Assembly (NCBI RefSeq): GCF_002917095.1
Contig: NZ_PQGA01000004.1
Coordinates: 124,001 to 188,000 of the forward strand
Direction: 5' to 3'
Origin: Paraburkholderia eburnea
GTDB lineage: Bacteria > Pseudomonadota > Gammaproteobacteria > Burkholderiales > Burkholderiaceae
Length of the DNA stretch: 64,000 bases
Shown: positions 1 to 8,960 of the stretch, piece by piece
Numbering within the stretch: the stretch's first letter is position 1
Layout: each line of letters starts with the position of its first letter
Translations under genes and position numbers: made by a program
Notes under the pieces: model-generated
Database searches by the model: none
The model's input: the letters and a program-made list of their open reading frames with translations, nothing else
Told to the model about the DNA's origin: nothing

Positions 1-302
1 CGCTCCACCCGCTTGATGCCGATCTCGGGCGTCAACGGCGAACCATCGCTCACCACTTCCAGCGCCATCAGTTCTTCGAGTGTTTCGTTCAACTCACTGC
101 GCCCGCCTTGCGCGGACGTATGCGCGAGGCGGGCGAACAGTTCGTCCGCCGTGCAACTGCTTGCGCGCAGTGCGTCGATGATCGCGGCCGTCATGCGATC
201 GGCGGCGAACAAGGAACTGCTCGGTACATGGAACATCAGGCGGGCATCGTCCACCTGCACTTCGTGGACGTTGCGTTCCACCACGTTCAGCATGGCGTTC
301 AT
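1..302 (-). CDS. qhpD: QhpD radical-SAM maturase of quinohemoprotein amine dehydrogenase (N-terminus only, runs off left edge)
   Basis: Only the first 100 or so codons are in the window. The ATG at 302-300 has a good Shine-Dalgarno sequence (GGAGAG) just upstream, and the reading frame stays open to base 1. The peptide starts MNAMLNVVERNVHEVQVDD and looks like the small PqqD-like N-terminal region of QhpD proteins. The radical-SAM cysteines would lie outside the window. In the known qhp system QhpD is a peptide-modifying radical-SAM enzyme that builds the thioether cross-links in the gamma subunit. Identification leans strongly on its place directly after qhpA, the known qhpA-qhpD order. An 88-bp gap separates the two genes, so they are probably co-transcribed. 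qhpC and qhpB would be expected further left. Confidence 0.75.
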   Translation of the reverse strand, partial: MNAMLNVVERNVHEVQVDDARLMFHVPSSSLFAADRMTAAIIDALRASSCTADELFARLAHTSAQGGRSELNETLEELMALEVVSDGSPLTPEIGIKRVE

Positions 303-390
303 CTCACTCTCCTTGCATTCGATTCGGTGCTATGCGATTGCGGCGCGCGCTTTTACGCAGCGCGACTTCACGACAGGCGCGATGAGCGCA

Positions 391-2016
391 TCACGGAATC
401 GGTGGGTTGTTCCAGCGTTGCACGGCCACGATCAGATGCGCCTTGCCTGTAACGGTCTGCCCCGCATCGTCGACAGCAGCAATCACGTTGAGATTGCCGG
501 TGTTGTTGGTCGACATGCGCCGCGCCGGATTTGGACCCGCATCGCCCGGCGTGAACACGCCCGTGACGGCCTGCATGGCGCCCGAGAACCTGACGTCGCG
601 ATCGTCCTTCGCCTGCTCGTCGAACGGTTCGACCGACCATTTCGCCGGGACCACGCCGATGCGGAACGGCTTGCCCGCCGCGTCCACGCCCCAGGCTTCG
701 GCATCGAAGCGGCCTTCGACCTTCGGCACGGAGCCGCCATTGCCGCCGATACGCGCCACGGCATACTCGGGCACCACCTTCACATCCTTGATCGCGCGAT
801 AGACCGCGAATTGCCCGCCCTGCGTGTTACCGAGGCTCACGGCGCGCGCGCCAACCGCACTATCGCCACTCGCCGTCACACGCACACGGATCACCTGCGC
901 CGAGCGTGCCAGCACGCCGCTCACCTGCACACCCGGCCCAAAATCGGGCGTGCCTTGCAGATTCGCGCCCACCACGGTGAGTTCGGTGCTTTCGCCTGCC
1001 TTGATAAACGCGGGCTGCACGGCGAGGATGCGCGGCGCGCCCTTCGATTCCAGCTTCGCCGCGTCGAAGTCGAGCCCGCGCTCGTCGTGCGCCTCGTCGA
1101 ACATACGGCCTTTCATCTCGCCGTTCATGGCGGCCAGCACCTGATGCATCTCCACGCCTTGCACCTTGATGCTCGCGCGCCATTCATAGCCGTCGTAAAG
1201 CATCGCAGTGCCGCTGCCGTCGAGCGCGCCGCCATCGGCGAAATGGCCTTTAAGCGTCACCTTGAACGTATCCTTCGTGCCGCCCGTCACCGTCATCACA
1301 CCCGCTGCATCGCCGCGGCCCGGCATATGACCGGCAAAACTCCAGGCGCCTGCGAGCGAAGTCGCCTTCGGACGCGTCTTCTGCCACTGCGCCCATTGCG
1401 TGCTCTCATAGGGATACTGCTGCGCGAGCATGGGCGCGATGTCCTTGAGCGCGACATTGAGCCAGTCGCGGTCGCGGCCCATCGCCGAATATTCGATCGA
1501 GGGCCATTGCCCAAGGTGGAAATTCACGAGCCGGTCCCATTCCGCCACTGGACGACGTTGCAGCAGCGGACGCGCCGCCGAGTGGCAACGCGCGCACATC
1601 TGCTTGAACTCGTCGGAGCCGAGCACTTCCTGGGTGTTGAGACGACGTTCGAGCGCATAGCGCGCATCGGCGGTTTCGGCGGGCGCCAGACCCTGGCGAT
1701 CGGCCAGATACTTGACGATGATCTGCCGGTCTTCGTCGCTGATCACGAGACCGTGCATGGTCTGCATGCGAGCGATCGTCATGAGCCAGCCCTCAGGCGT
1801 CTTGCGCTGATGGCTGATGCGGCTCCACGTATCCTTCGATTCCGCGCCATGGCACGCGGCGCAGGTCTGGCTGATAATGGTCGGCGCATCACGCGTTTGC
1901 GCTGCGGTCTGGGCATACGCGACGTGGGCCGCGAAAGCGAGCGGCACAAACACGCTTGCGAGGCGAGCGCCGCGAGCCTGCGATGAAAAGCGGCGCGAAT
2001 GAAAAGTCATGAACAA
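391..2016 (-). CDS. qhpA: Quinohemoprotein amine dehydrogenase alpha subunit (diheme cytochrome c)
   Basis: This is the periplasmic electron-transfer subunit of an enzyme that oxidises primary amines to aldehydes. The 541-residue product has a signal peptide (about residues 1-35, ending AHVAYA). Two CxxCH haem c sites follow at C52-C55-H56 and C141-C144-H145, and then long beta-rich domains as in QHNDH alpha subunits. The start is probably the TTG at 2016-2014: the Shine-Dalgarno AAAGGAG (2024-2030) is 7 bases from it but 13 from the next ATG at 2010. It is transcribed toward qhpD and divergent from an aldehyde dehydrogenase gene that could use its product. A sigma54-type promoter lies at 2138-2154. 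Confidence 0.93.
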   Translation of the reverse strand: MFMTFHSRRFSSQARGARLASVFVPLAFAAHVAYAQTAAQTRDAPTIISQTCAACHGAESKDTWSRISHQRKTPEGWLMTIARMQTMHGLVISDEDRQIIVKYLADRQGLAPAETADARYALERRLNTQEVLGSDEFKQMCARCHSAARPLLQRRPVAEWDRLVNFHLGQWPSIEYSAMGRDRDWLNVALKDIAPMLAQQYPYESTQWAQWQKTRPKATSLAGAWSFAGHMPGRGDAAGVMTVTGGTKDTFKVTLKGHFADGGALDGSGTAMLYDGYEWRASIKVQGVEMHQVLAAMNGEMKGRMFDEAHDERGLDFDAAKLESKGAPRILAVQPAFIKAGESTELTVVGANLQGTPDFGPGVQVSGVLARSAQVIRVRVTASGDSAVGARAVSLGNTQGGQFAVYRAIKDVKVVPEYAVARIGGNGGSVPKVEGRFDAEAWGVDAAGKPFRIGVVPAKWSVEPFDEQAKDDRDVRFSGAMQAVTGVFTPGDAGPNPARRMSTNNTGNLNVIAAVDDAGQTVTGKAHLIVAVQRWNNPPIP

Positions 2017-2048
2017 GGCTCTGCTCCTTTACCGGGTTTTCTGTGGCC

Positions 2049-2065
2049 TGTCTCGTTTCGTCTCA
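2049..2065. promoter_or_regulatory. TGTCTC/GTCTCA direct half-sites in the qhpA leader
   Basis: TGTCTC (2049-2054) and GTCTCA (2060-2065) share the hexamer found in the upstream sites of the neighbouring sigma54 promoters. They lie downstream of the predicted qhpA start site, so they could be a secondary binding site or chance. Assignment rests on sequence resemblance only. Confidence 0.3.
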
Positions 2066-2137
2066 TGCGGTGCAAATGACCCTGTAAATGACCCGCATGA
2101 AGTTTGTGAGGCGCTGCAATGCTTCGACAGAGCATTA

Positions 2138-2154
2138 AGCATGGGGCGTGCCAA
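2138..2154 (-). promoter_or_regulatory. Sigma54-type promoter of qhpA
   Basis: On the minus strand the sequence reads TTGGCACG-CCCC-ATGCT. This has the -24 GG and -12 GC exactly spaced as in the consensus TGGCAC-N5-TTGC, with one deviation (ATGC for TTGC). The predicted start site is near 2127, about 110 bases before the qhpA start. It fits the sigma54 activator encoded at 4609-6543. Confidence 0.7.
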
Positions 2155-2306
2155 TCCGATTTTATGCGTCATCTGATGCGTTCAGCCCTTGAAACAAGGG
2201 TTTTTCTTGTGGCGATTTTCGGGTAATCACCGATACGAAAAATAATTCTCATGCTAAGCGGCCCGACGATTTGATGCGTCCGCACGCATTCTTCCGTATC
2301 CGTCTC

Positions 2307-2340
2307 GTCTCATGTCGCACGAGAATTCTCAAAATGAGAC
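2307..2340. promoter_or_regulatory. Inverted GTCTCA / TGAGAC pair, candidate activator binding site
   Basis: GTCTCA at 2307-2312 and its inverted copy TGAGAC at 2335-2340 are separated by 22 bases, so their centres are 28 bp apart (close to an integral number of helical turns). An extra GTCTC lies at 2302-2306. The pair sits between two divergent sigma54-type promoters, about 105 bp upstream of the aldehyde dehydrogenase promoter and about 150 bp upstream of the qhpA promoter. That is a usual distance for an enhancer-binding protein. A similar pair precedes the porin promoter at 10427. Confidence 0.5.
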
Positions 2341-2444
2341 ACATCGGGTGTCGAGAAGAATCGCGCCACGAGATGCACGCAATGTTCGCGAACGCCATTG
2401 CACTCGCACTTTCAGCGTAAATGCGGCGCATATCGATAAGCATC

Positions 2445-2461
2445 TGGTACGGAAGCTGCTT
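2445..2461 (+). promoter_or_regulatory. Sigma54-type promoter of the aldehyde dehydrogenase operon
   Basis: TGGTAC-GGAAG-CTGCTT keeps the invariant GG and GC at the correct 24/12 spacing, with single changes in each hexamer. Transcription would start near 2471 and give a leader of about 57 bases before the ATG at 2528. Confidence 0.55.
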
Positions 2462-2527
2462 GACGCGCTCCTCGATCGGCATAATCCAGGTCCACTCCGG
2501 GCCAACTCAACGAGCGAGGAAACTCTC

Positions 2528-4033
2528 ATGCAGGCTGCGCCCGCAACACTCCCGCAACTCCTTCCGCAAACCCAGGCGTTTATCGACCGCGCGCCAACCA
2601 TGCTGATCGGCGATGCCTGGGTGCACGCCGCCAGCGGCGCGACGCTGCCCGTCTATAACCCGGCTACCGGCGCGCATCTCGCCGATGTGCCGAAGTCCGG
2701 CACAGAAGACGTGAACCGCGCAGTGCAGGCCGCCCGGCGTGCCTTCGATGATTCCGCATGGAGCCACATGCGGCCGCGCGAACGCCAGAATCTGCTATGG
2801 CGCTTCGCCGATCTGATCGAGCGCGACGCGCAGATGCTCGCCGAACTCGAATGCCTGAACAATGGCAAGAGCGCGGTCGTGGCACGCGTGATGGACGTGC
2901 AACTGGGTATCGATTTCCTGCGCTATATGGCAGGTTTCGCGACCAAAATCGAAGGCTCGACCGTCGAAGTGTCCGCGCCGCTGATGCCCGACGCGCATCT
3001 GCACGGCTTCACGCGCCGCGAGGCCGTGGGCGTGGTCGGCGCGATCGTGGCGTGGAATTTCCCGCTGCTGCTCGCGTGCTGGAAGCTCGGCCCTGCGCTC
3101 GCGACGGGTTGCACCGTGGTGCTCAAGCCCGCCGACGAAACGCCGCTCTCCGCGCTCAAGCTCGCGGAACTCGCGCTCGAAGCGGGTTATCCGCCGGGCG
3201 TATTCAACGTGGTGACGGGCACGGGCGCCGAAGCCGGTGCTGCGCTTTCGCATCACCCCGATGTCGACAAGCTCACCTTCACCGGCTCGACCGAAGTGGG
3301 CAAGCTGATCGGCAAAGCCGCGATGGAGTCGATGACGCGCATCACGCTCGAACTGGGCGGCAAGTCCCCGACCATCGTGCTCGACGACGCCGATCCCGTG
3401 GCCGCCGCGCAAGGCGCCGCCACCGCGATCTTCTTCAACCAGGGCCAGGTGTGCTGCGCGGGCTCGCGCCTTTACGTGCAACGCAAGCACTTCGACAACG
3501 TAGTGGGCGATATCGCCTCCATCGCCAGCGGCATGAAACTCGGCAACGGCCTGGACCCTGCCACGGAGATGGGGCCGCTCATCTCGCTCAAACAGCAGCA
3601 GCGCGTGCATGGCTATATCGAGCGAGGCCGCGCGGCGGGCGCGCAGATCGCCTGCGGTGGCGAACAGTTCGGCCCCGGATACTTCGTCAAGCCCACGGTG
3701 ATCGTCGATGTCGAGCAGAAAAGTCCGCTCGTGCAGGAGGAAATCTTCGGGCCGGTGCTGGTGGCCATTCCGTTCGACACCATCGACGATGCGCTGCGAC
3801 TCGCCAACGATACCCGTTACGGATTGGGCGCGAGCATCTGGACCAACAACCTGAGCGCCGCGCATCGCATGATTCCCAGGATCCGTTCGGGTTCGGTCTG
3901 GGTGAATTGTCATAGCGCGCTCGATCCCGCGCTGCCCTTCGGCGGCTATCGCATGTCGGGCATGGGCCGTGAAATGGGCGCGGCCGCCATCGAGCATTAC
4001 ACCGAAATCAAGTCGGTGCTGATGAACGTCTGA
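2528..4033 (+). CDS. NAD(P)-dependent aldehyde dehydrogenase (phenylacetaldehyde dehydrogenase-like)
   Basis: This 501-residue enzyme is a class-typical ALDH. The general base is E275 (motif ELGGK) and the catalytic cysteine is C309 in GQVCCAGSR, with the Rossmann segment FTGSTEVGK ahead of them. It would oxidise the aldehydes released by the periplasmic amine dehydrogenase, for example phenylacetaldehyde from phenylethylamine; the real substrate is not readable. The ATG at 2528 was chosen because a purine-rich GAGGAAA lies just upstream and ALDH homology begins here. Longer in-frame starts back to 2312 would add unrelated residues and run through the promoter region. It is the first gene of a plus-strand set with HiPIP, activator and qhpFEG. 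Confidence 0.9.
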   Translation: MQAAPATLPQLLPQTQAFIDRAPTMLIGDAWVHAASGATLPVYNPATGAHLADVPKSGTEDVNRAVQAARRAFDDSAWSHMRPRERQNLLWRFADLIERDAQMLAELECLNNGKSAVVARVMDVQLGIDFLRYMAGFATKIEGSTVEVSAPLMPDAHLHGFTRREAVGVVGAIVAWNFPLLLACWKLGPALATGCTVVLKPADETPLSALKLAELALEAGYPPGVFNVVTGTGAEAGAALSHHPDVDKLTFTGSTEVGKLIGKAAMESMTRITLELGGKSPTIVLDDADPVAAAQGAATAIFFNQGQVCCAGSRLYVQRKHFDNVVGDIASIASGMKLGNGLDPATEMGPLISLKQQQRVHGYIERGRAAGAQIACGGEQFGPGYFVKPTVIVDVEQKSPLVQEEIFGPVLVAIPFDTIDDALRLANDTRYGLGASIWTNNLSAAHRMIPRIRSGSVWVNCHSALDPALPFGGYRMSGMGREMGAAAIEHYTEIKSVLMNV

Positions 4034-4123
4034 AGCGCTTGCATTAGATGCCGCGCGCATGCAACAGCGCGCGGCGATCTGGCATAAAGCGCTTTCCTCA
4101 CACTACAAAGTCATAAAAACACC

Positions 4124-4441
4124 ATGCATTTAACCCATATCTCGCGCCGTACTTTCCTTATCGCATCCGCCAGTACCGTCTTGTTGCCGCTTGCCCGCGA
4201 GGCGCGTGCCGAAGCTCCGCTCATCGCGGAGACCGATCCCGCCGCCCAGGCACTCGGTTATCGCGCCGATGCCACGCACGTGGACAAAGCCCGATTTGCC
4301 CGCTACGCAGCGGGCCAGGATTGCGGCAACTGCACGTTTTATCAAGGCAAATCCGGCGATGCCGCCGCGAACTGTCCGCTGTTCGGCGGCAAACGCGTGG
4401 CCGCTGCGGGATGGTGCAACGGTTACAACAAAAAGGGCTGA
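4124..4441 (+). CDS. High-potential iron-sulfur protein (HiPIP), Tat-exported
   Basis: This 105-residue precursor has a twin-arginine signal (SRRTFL near residues 8-13, then a hydrophobic stretch ending AREARA). The mature domain carries the HiPIP cysteine pattern CGNC, NCPLF and GWCNGY, enough for one 4Fe-4S cluster. Family knowledge: HiPIPs are soluble periplasmic one-electron carriers. Inference: lying between the aldehyde dehydrogenase and the activator, it may accept electrons from the QhpA haems and feed the respiratory chain, a role played by azurin or cytochrome c550 in studied QHNDH systems. It begins 90 bp after the upstream gene. Confidence 0.92.
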   Translation: MHLTHISRRTFLIASASTVLLPLAREARAEAPLIAETDPAAQALGYRADATHVDKARFARYAAGQDCGNCTFYQGKSGDAAANCPLFGGKRVAAAGWCNGYNKKG

Positions 4442-4608
4442 ATACAGTTGCACCGGCCTGCCTCCCGCTTGACCATCGCGTCCTGGCAGCCCGATGGAAT
4501 GCGTTTTTGACCGGATGGACTTATGGCGGCAACCGTGCCAGATTAGCCCTTTGTTTCGCGCGGCATCCTGCCAGGCAGCGCACCGAATCAACCATCCAGG
4601 GGGACAGC

Positions 4609-6543
4609 TTGCACGATTCCTTTCCTCCCATGCCGGCGCTGGCCGACCGGCAACACGCCGCTCAATGGATACGCGAGCGGCTGCGCTCGGACGGCCTGTT
4701 TCCGCAGGGCTGGCTGCGCATGGAGATTGACGCATCGTGGCGGCGCAGCGTCGCGCATGGCGTGCGCTGCCATGACGATGCGCTGCTCAATCTGAATGAG
4801 TTTCGCGACCTCGGCGATCTGCGCGATGCGAACCGCCTGCTGCTCGACGCCGCCGCGCCGGAACTCGATTTCCTCGCACGGCGTTGTGGCCAGCAAGGCA
4901 TCGTCATTCTCGCCAATGCGGAAGCCACGATACTTTCGGTCGAAGGCAATGCGGGCGCGCTCGCGGATCTCGGCATCGGCGATGTGTCGCCAGGCGCCAC
5001 GTGGACCGAATCGTTGCGCGGCACCAATGCGCTCGGCACGGCGCTCGTGGAAGGCCGCCCCGTTGCGATCGACAGCGGCGAGCATTTTCTGGGCCGCCTC
5101 GCGCGCTTTTCATGCCGTTCGCTGCCGATCGCCGATCCGCACGGCAACGCGATCGGCGTGCTCGATCTCACGCGCGACGGCCAATTGCCGCTCGCGCAGG
5201 ATACCTTGTCGATGCTGGTGGGAGCCGCCGCGAGCCATATCGAAGCGCGTCTGTTCGAAGCGTTTTTCCCCGATCATTTCGTCATCGCGTTTCATCCGCA
5301 TCGCGCCTACCTCGATTCGACATGGTGCGGCGTGCTCGCCGTGCGCGAGGACGGCACCGTCGTCGCCGCGAGTGCTCAGGCCTGCGAATTGCTGGGCCTT
5401 GCGCGTGCCGATATCGTCGGGCTGCAATGCGCGAGCCTGCGTGGCATGAGCTTCGCGGCGTTCGCCGGTCAGGCCCACACGCTGGATATCGCGGACGTCG
5501 CGCACGATCTTGCGTTGCGCGTGCTGCGTGCGCCGCGACGCGCGCTAACGAATACCGGCTGTGCGGGCGTTCGGGCGCTCGATGCCCGTTCGGGCACGCG
5601 TTCAGGTGCGCGAGAAGCCGGCCTCATCAAGATCGCAGGCCGTCAAAGCCGCTTGCTACGCGCCTTGCAAATGGCGCGGCGCGGCCTCGACAACGCCCTG
5701 CCCGTACTCGTGCAAGGTGAAACGGGCACCGGCAAGGAAGTCGTCGCGCGGGCGCTGCACGATGCGAGCGAACGCGCAGGCAAGCCGTTCATCGCCGTGA
5801 ACTGCGCCTCGATTCCCGAAGGTCTGATCGAATCCGAACTGTTCGGCTATCGCGACGGCGCGTTCACCGGCGCACGCAAGGGCGGTATGCTCGGGCGTCT
5901 GATGCAGGCGCACGGCGGCACGCTATTTCTCGACGAAATCGGCGACATGCCGCTTCATCTCCAGGCGCGTCTGCTGCGCGTGCTGCAGGAGCGCAAGGTC
6001 GCGCCGCTTGGCGCGGGCGAGGAACAGACGATCGATATCGCCGTGATCTGCGCCACTCACCGCAGCCTGCCGACGATGGTGCGCGACAAGACCTTTCGCG
6101 AAGACCTGTTCTATCGCATCAATGGGGTGAGCGTGGCATTGCCCGCGCTGCGCGAACGCGACGATATCGATCTGATCGTCGCTTCCTTGCTGGAGCGTCT
6201 TAACTCACAGCATGTACAGATCAGCGATGAGTTATCCGAAGTATTTCGCACGCATCCGTGGCCAGGCAATATTCGCCAGCTGGAGATGGTCTTGCGCACC
6301 GCGCTCGCCGTGCGCGACGACGACGAACACGAGATCGGCCTGGATCATCTATGCGATGGTTTTATCGACGGCGCCTGCCCGACAGCGACGAATCCGGCCG
6401 GACGTGGCCTGATCCGCAAGCACGAAGACGAACTGATCCGCGAAAGCCTGGCCCGTCACGACGGCAATGTGGCGGCGGCGGCGCTCACGCTCGGCATCAG
6501 CCGCGCCACGCTTTATCGCAAGCTCAAGCGGCTGCGCCCCTGA
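4609..6543 (+). CDS. Sigma54-dependent transcriptional activator (AcoR-like, GAF-AAA-Fis)
   Basis: This is an enhancer-binding protein of about 644 residues. An N-terminal AcoR/GAF-type sensory region (roughly 60-330) is followed by an AAA+ domain with Walker A GETGTGKE (370-377) and the sigma54-contacting loop GAFTGA (417-422). A C-terminal Fis-type helix-turn-helix ends the protein ([20 protein letters not shown]). The TTG at 4609 is preferred: AGGGGGA ends 5 bases upstream, whereas the ATG at 4630 has no ribosome site. It most likely activates the sigma54 promoters at 2138, 2445 and 10427 in response to an amine or aldehyde. The qhp regulator described in Paracoccus is an AraC-type protein, so this would be a different regulatory solution. 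Confidence 0.9.
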   Translation: MHDSFPPMPALADRQHAAQWIRERLRSDGLFPQGWLRMEIDASWRRSVAHGVRCHDDALLNLNEFRDLGDLRDANRLLLDAAAPELDFLARRCGQQGIVILANAEATILSVEGNAGALADLGIGDVSPGATWTESLRGTNALGTALVEGRPVAIDSGEHFLGRLARFSCRSLPIADPHGNAIGVLDLTRDGQLPLAQDTLSMLVGAAASHIEARLFEAFFPDHFVIAFHPHRAYLDSTWCGVLAVREDGTVVAASAQACELLGLARADIVGLQCASLRGMSFAAFAGQAHTLDIADVAHDLALRVLRAPRRALTNTGCAGVRALDARSGTRSGAREAGLIKIAGRQSRLLRALQMARRGLDNALPVLVQGETGTGKEVVARALHDASERAGKPFIAVNCASIPEGLIESELFGYRDGAFTGARKGGMLGRLMQAHGGTLFLDEIGDMPLHLQARLLRVLQERKVAPLGAGEEQTIDIAVICATHRSLPTMVRDKTFREDLFYRINGVSVALPALRERDDIDLIVASLLERLNSQHVQISDELSEVFRTHPWPGNIRQLEMVLRTALAVRDDDEHEIGLDHLCDGFIDGACPTATNPAGRGLIRKHEDELIRESLARHDGNVAAAALTLGISRATLYRKLKRLRP

Positions 6544-6556
6544 ATTCACGACACTC

Positions 6557-8287
6557 ATGCTGAACCTGCTGCTCCGTTTTGCGAAAACCGATGACCGCGC
6601 GCGCCTCGAAGCATCGATGGCGTGGCTCTATGGTTTCGTGCGGCCACACCGGCTGGCGATCGCGGGGCTGCTTGCACTGTCTGCCTGCGCGTCGCTGCTC
6701 GTGCTCGTACAGCCGTGGATCACCAAGGAGATGATCGATCGCGGGCTGGTGGGGCGCGACTTCAATATGCTGTTCGTGCTCGCGCTTGCGATGATCGGCG
6801 CGGGCCTGGTCGGCACGGTGCTCGGCGGCGTCAATCGCTATCTGCATACGCGTCTCTCGGGCCGTGTGCTGTTCGCGCTGCGCAGCGCCGTCTATGCACA
6901 TCTGCAAAAGCTGCCGCCGTCGTTCTATGGACGGCGGCGGATCGGCGATCTGCTTTCGCGTCTGGATGGCGATGTCGCGGAGATTCAGCGCTTCGCTCTG
7001 GATGCGCTCTTTTCGGCGGTGTCGAGCGTCATCGGCCTGCTCGGCTCCGTGGCGCTGCTGCTGACTTTATCGGTCAAGCTCTCGTTGCTCGTTGCGGTGC
7101 TGATTCCCTTCGAAGCGCTCTGGCTGCGCTGGATGCGCCGCAAGGTAGAACGCGACGCGCGCGGCCTGCGCGAAAGCGCCGCCGATCTCTCCTCGTTCCT
7201 CGTGGAGACGCTGCCCGCGATGAAGTTCATCCAGGCCAGCGGCCAGCAAAACGCGGAACGCGAGCGGCTCGAACGCTTCGGCGACCGCTATATGGATCGC
7301 CTGCTCAAACTCCAGGTGACGGAATTCTTCACGCAGTCGGTGCCGGGTCTCTTCACGTCGATATCGCGCGCCAGCGCCTTTCTGGTGGGCGGCTACTGGG
7401 TCGTGCAAGGCGCGTGGCAACTGGGCGCACTGATTGCGTTCACCACTTACCTGGGCATGGCCGTGGGTCCGGTGAAAAGCCTGTTGGGGCTTTACGTCGC
7501 GTTGCAGCGCATGACGGTGAGCCTGACGCGCGTGGTCGAACTTCAGCACGAACCTGTCATCGTTCAGGAAACCGAAACACCTGCCACAGCGCCAGAAGAC
7601 AGCACGCTCGAATTCGACGACGTCTGGTTCTCGCATGAGGAACGCGCCCATGGCGTATTGCGCGGCGCCAGTGCCGTGCTGCCCGCGGGCCGCAAGATCG
7701 CGCTCGCGGGGGCATCGGGCGCGGGCAAGTCCACGCTCATCGACCTCGTGCAGCGTTTCTACGATCCGCAGCAGGGCTCGCTGCGTCTGGGCGGCGTCGA
7801 TCTGCGCGACCTGCAACTGGACGACCTGCGCCGCCGCGTGGCCGTGGTGAGCCAGGACATCGTGCTGTTTCGCGGCAGCCTCGCCGACAACATCGGTTAT
7901 GGCGCACCGCACGCAAGCCGCGAGCAGATTGCGCTGGCCGCGCACGCCGCGCAGCTCGATTCGCTGGTGGCAACGCTGCCCGAAGGCCTCGACAGCCAGA
8001 TTGGCGAGCGCGGCCAGCAGCTTTCCGGCGGCCAGAAACAGCGTATCGCAATCGCGCGGGCGCTCTTGCAGGAGCCGTCGATTCTCGTTCTCGACGAAGC
8101 CACCTCCGCCGTGGACGAGGCCACCGAGCGCGAGGTGATCGCCCAGATCGACACGCTGTTCGCCGCGCGCACGCGCATTCTCATCAGCCATCGCGCGGCC
8201 ACGCTCGCACATGCCGATCTGCATTTCGACCTGATCGATGGCCGGCTCGTGACGCGCGAAGCGCAGGGAGCGGCGCATGAGCACTGA
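6557..8287 (+). CDS. qhpF: QhpF ABC transporter (half-transporter, TMD-NBD)
   Basis: This 576-residue protein has an N-terminal six-helix membrane domain and a C-terminal ATPase domain. The ATPase domain shows Walker A GASGAGKST (near 386), signature LSGGQKQR (near 488), Walker B ILVLDEATSAVD (near 505) and the H-loop LISHRA. In the qhp system the ABC protein QhpF is thought to export the modified gamma-subunit peptide to the periplasm. The assignment rests on the domain layout plus the qhpF-qhpE-qhpG order. The ATG at 6557 lies 13 bases after the activator stop, and the 3' end overlaps qhpE by 11 bases, so translation is coupled. Confidence 0.87.
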   Translation: MLNLLLRFAKTDDRARLEASMAWLYGFVRPHRLAIAGLLALSACASLLVLVQPWITKEMIDRGLVGRDFNMLFVLALAMIGAGLVGTVLGGVNRYLHTRLSGRVLFALRSAVYAHLQKLPPSFYGRRRIGDLLSRLDGDVAEIQRFALDALFSAVSSVIGLLGSVALLLTLSVKLSLLVAVLIPFEALWLRWMRRKVERDARGLRESAADLSSFLVETLPAMKFIQASGQQNAERERLERFGDRYMDRLLKLQVTEFFTQSVPGLFTSISRASAFLVGGYWVVQGAWQLGALIAFTTYLGMAVGPVKSLLGLYVALQRMTVSLTRVVELQHEPVIVQETETPATAPEDSTLEFDDVWFSHEERAHGVLRGASAVLPAGRKIALAGASGAGKSTLIDLVQRFYDPQQGSLRLGGVDLRDLQLDDLRRRVAVVSQDIVLFRGSLADNIGYGAPHASREQIALAAHAAQLDSLVATLPEGLDSQIGERGQQLSGGQKQRIAIARALLQEPSILVLDEATSAVDEATEREVIAQIDTLFAARTRILISHRAATLAHADLHFDLIDGRLVTREAQGAAHEH

Positions 8288-8960
8288 ACTCCGTGTGGGA
8301 ATTGTCGATAGCGGATATCGCGCCGATCAGTCCGTGCATGTGCATTCGGCGGCAGCCTTTGTGCTCGACGACGATATGCGGGTGCATCGGCGCGACGCGG
8401 TGGCCGACCAGTTGGGTCATGGCGGCGCGGTGCTGGAGCGCATTGCGTTTAGCGCACCCGACGCGCGCTTTTGCGTCGCGCAGGTGTTTCGCGAACGCGC
8501 GGCGACGACACCCTTGCAGATCGCCGAGGCGATGCGCTGGCTCGTCGGTCAAGGCGTGCGCATCATCAATCTGAGCCTGGGCGTGCGCGCCGATCGCGCC
8601 GCGCTGCGCGAAGCCTGCGCGTTCGCCGTGGACGCGGGCGTGGTGGTTTGCGCAGCAAGCCCGGCGCAAGGCGACCCCGTGTTTCCGTCGAGCTATCCCG
8701 GCGTCGTACGCGTGACCGGCGACGCGCGCTGCGATGCCTCGCAATGGTCGTGGCTCGATAGCGCGCAGGCCGAGTTCGGCGCGCTGGTGCGAAGCGTTGG
8801 CTGCGCGCAAGCCGGTGCCAGCATCGCCACGGCGGCCTTGAGCGGGCACGCCGCCGCGTGGCTCCTGCGCCATCCCGATGCCGACCGCGACGCCCTGCTC
8901 GCCTGGCTGCGCTCGCACGCGGCCTTTATCGGCGTCGAAAGACGCACGCACGCCTCATGA
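8277..8960 (+). CDS. qhpE: QhpE subtilisin-like protease that processes the amine dehydrogenase gamma subunit
   Basis: This is a compact 227-residue cytoplasmic serine protease of the S8 fold with no signal peptide. The triad is visible as D11 (VDSG), H48 (LGHGG) and S182 (GASIATA). The usual oxyanion-hole asparagine segment (AAGN) is replaced by CAASPAQ around residues 125-131, so either another residue serves or activity is specialised. QhpE in studied systems removes the leader peptide of QhpC after cross-linking. The gene overlaps qhpF by 11 bases and qhpG by 4 (ATGA), giving a tightly coupled maturation operon. Confidence 0.85.
   Translation: MSTELRVGIVDSGYRADQSVHVHSAAAFVLDDDMRVHRRDAVADQLGHGGAVLERIAFSAPDARFCVAQVFRERAATTPLQIAEAMRWLVGQGVRIINLSLGVRADRAALREACAFAVDAGVVVCAASPAQGDPVFPSSYPGVVRVTGDARCDASQWSWLDSAQAEFGALVRSVGCAQAGASIATAALSGHAAAWLLRHPDADRDALLAWLRSHAAFIGVERRTHAS

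Noticed and set aside
13-1986. 657-codon open frame on the plus strand
   Set aside because: It lies opposite qhpA, whose haem motifs and signal peptide are clear. Its product is Arg/His/Ala-rich with no family, as expected of an antisense frame in GC-rich DNA.
2312-2527. N-terminal extension of the aldehyde dehydrogenase
   Set aside because: The longer frame runs through the predicted sigma54 promoter, has no ribosome site and adds residues unrelated to the family.
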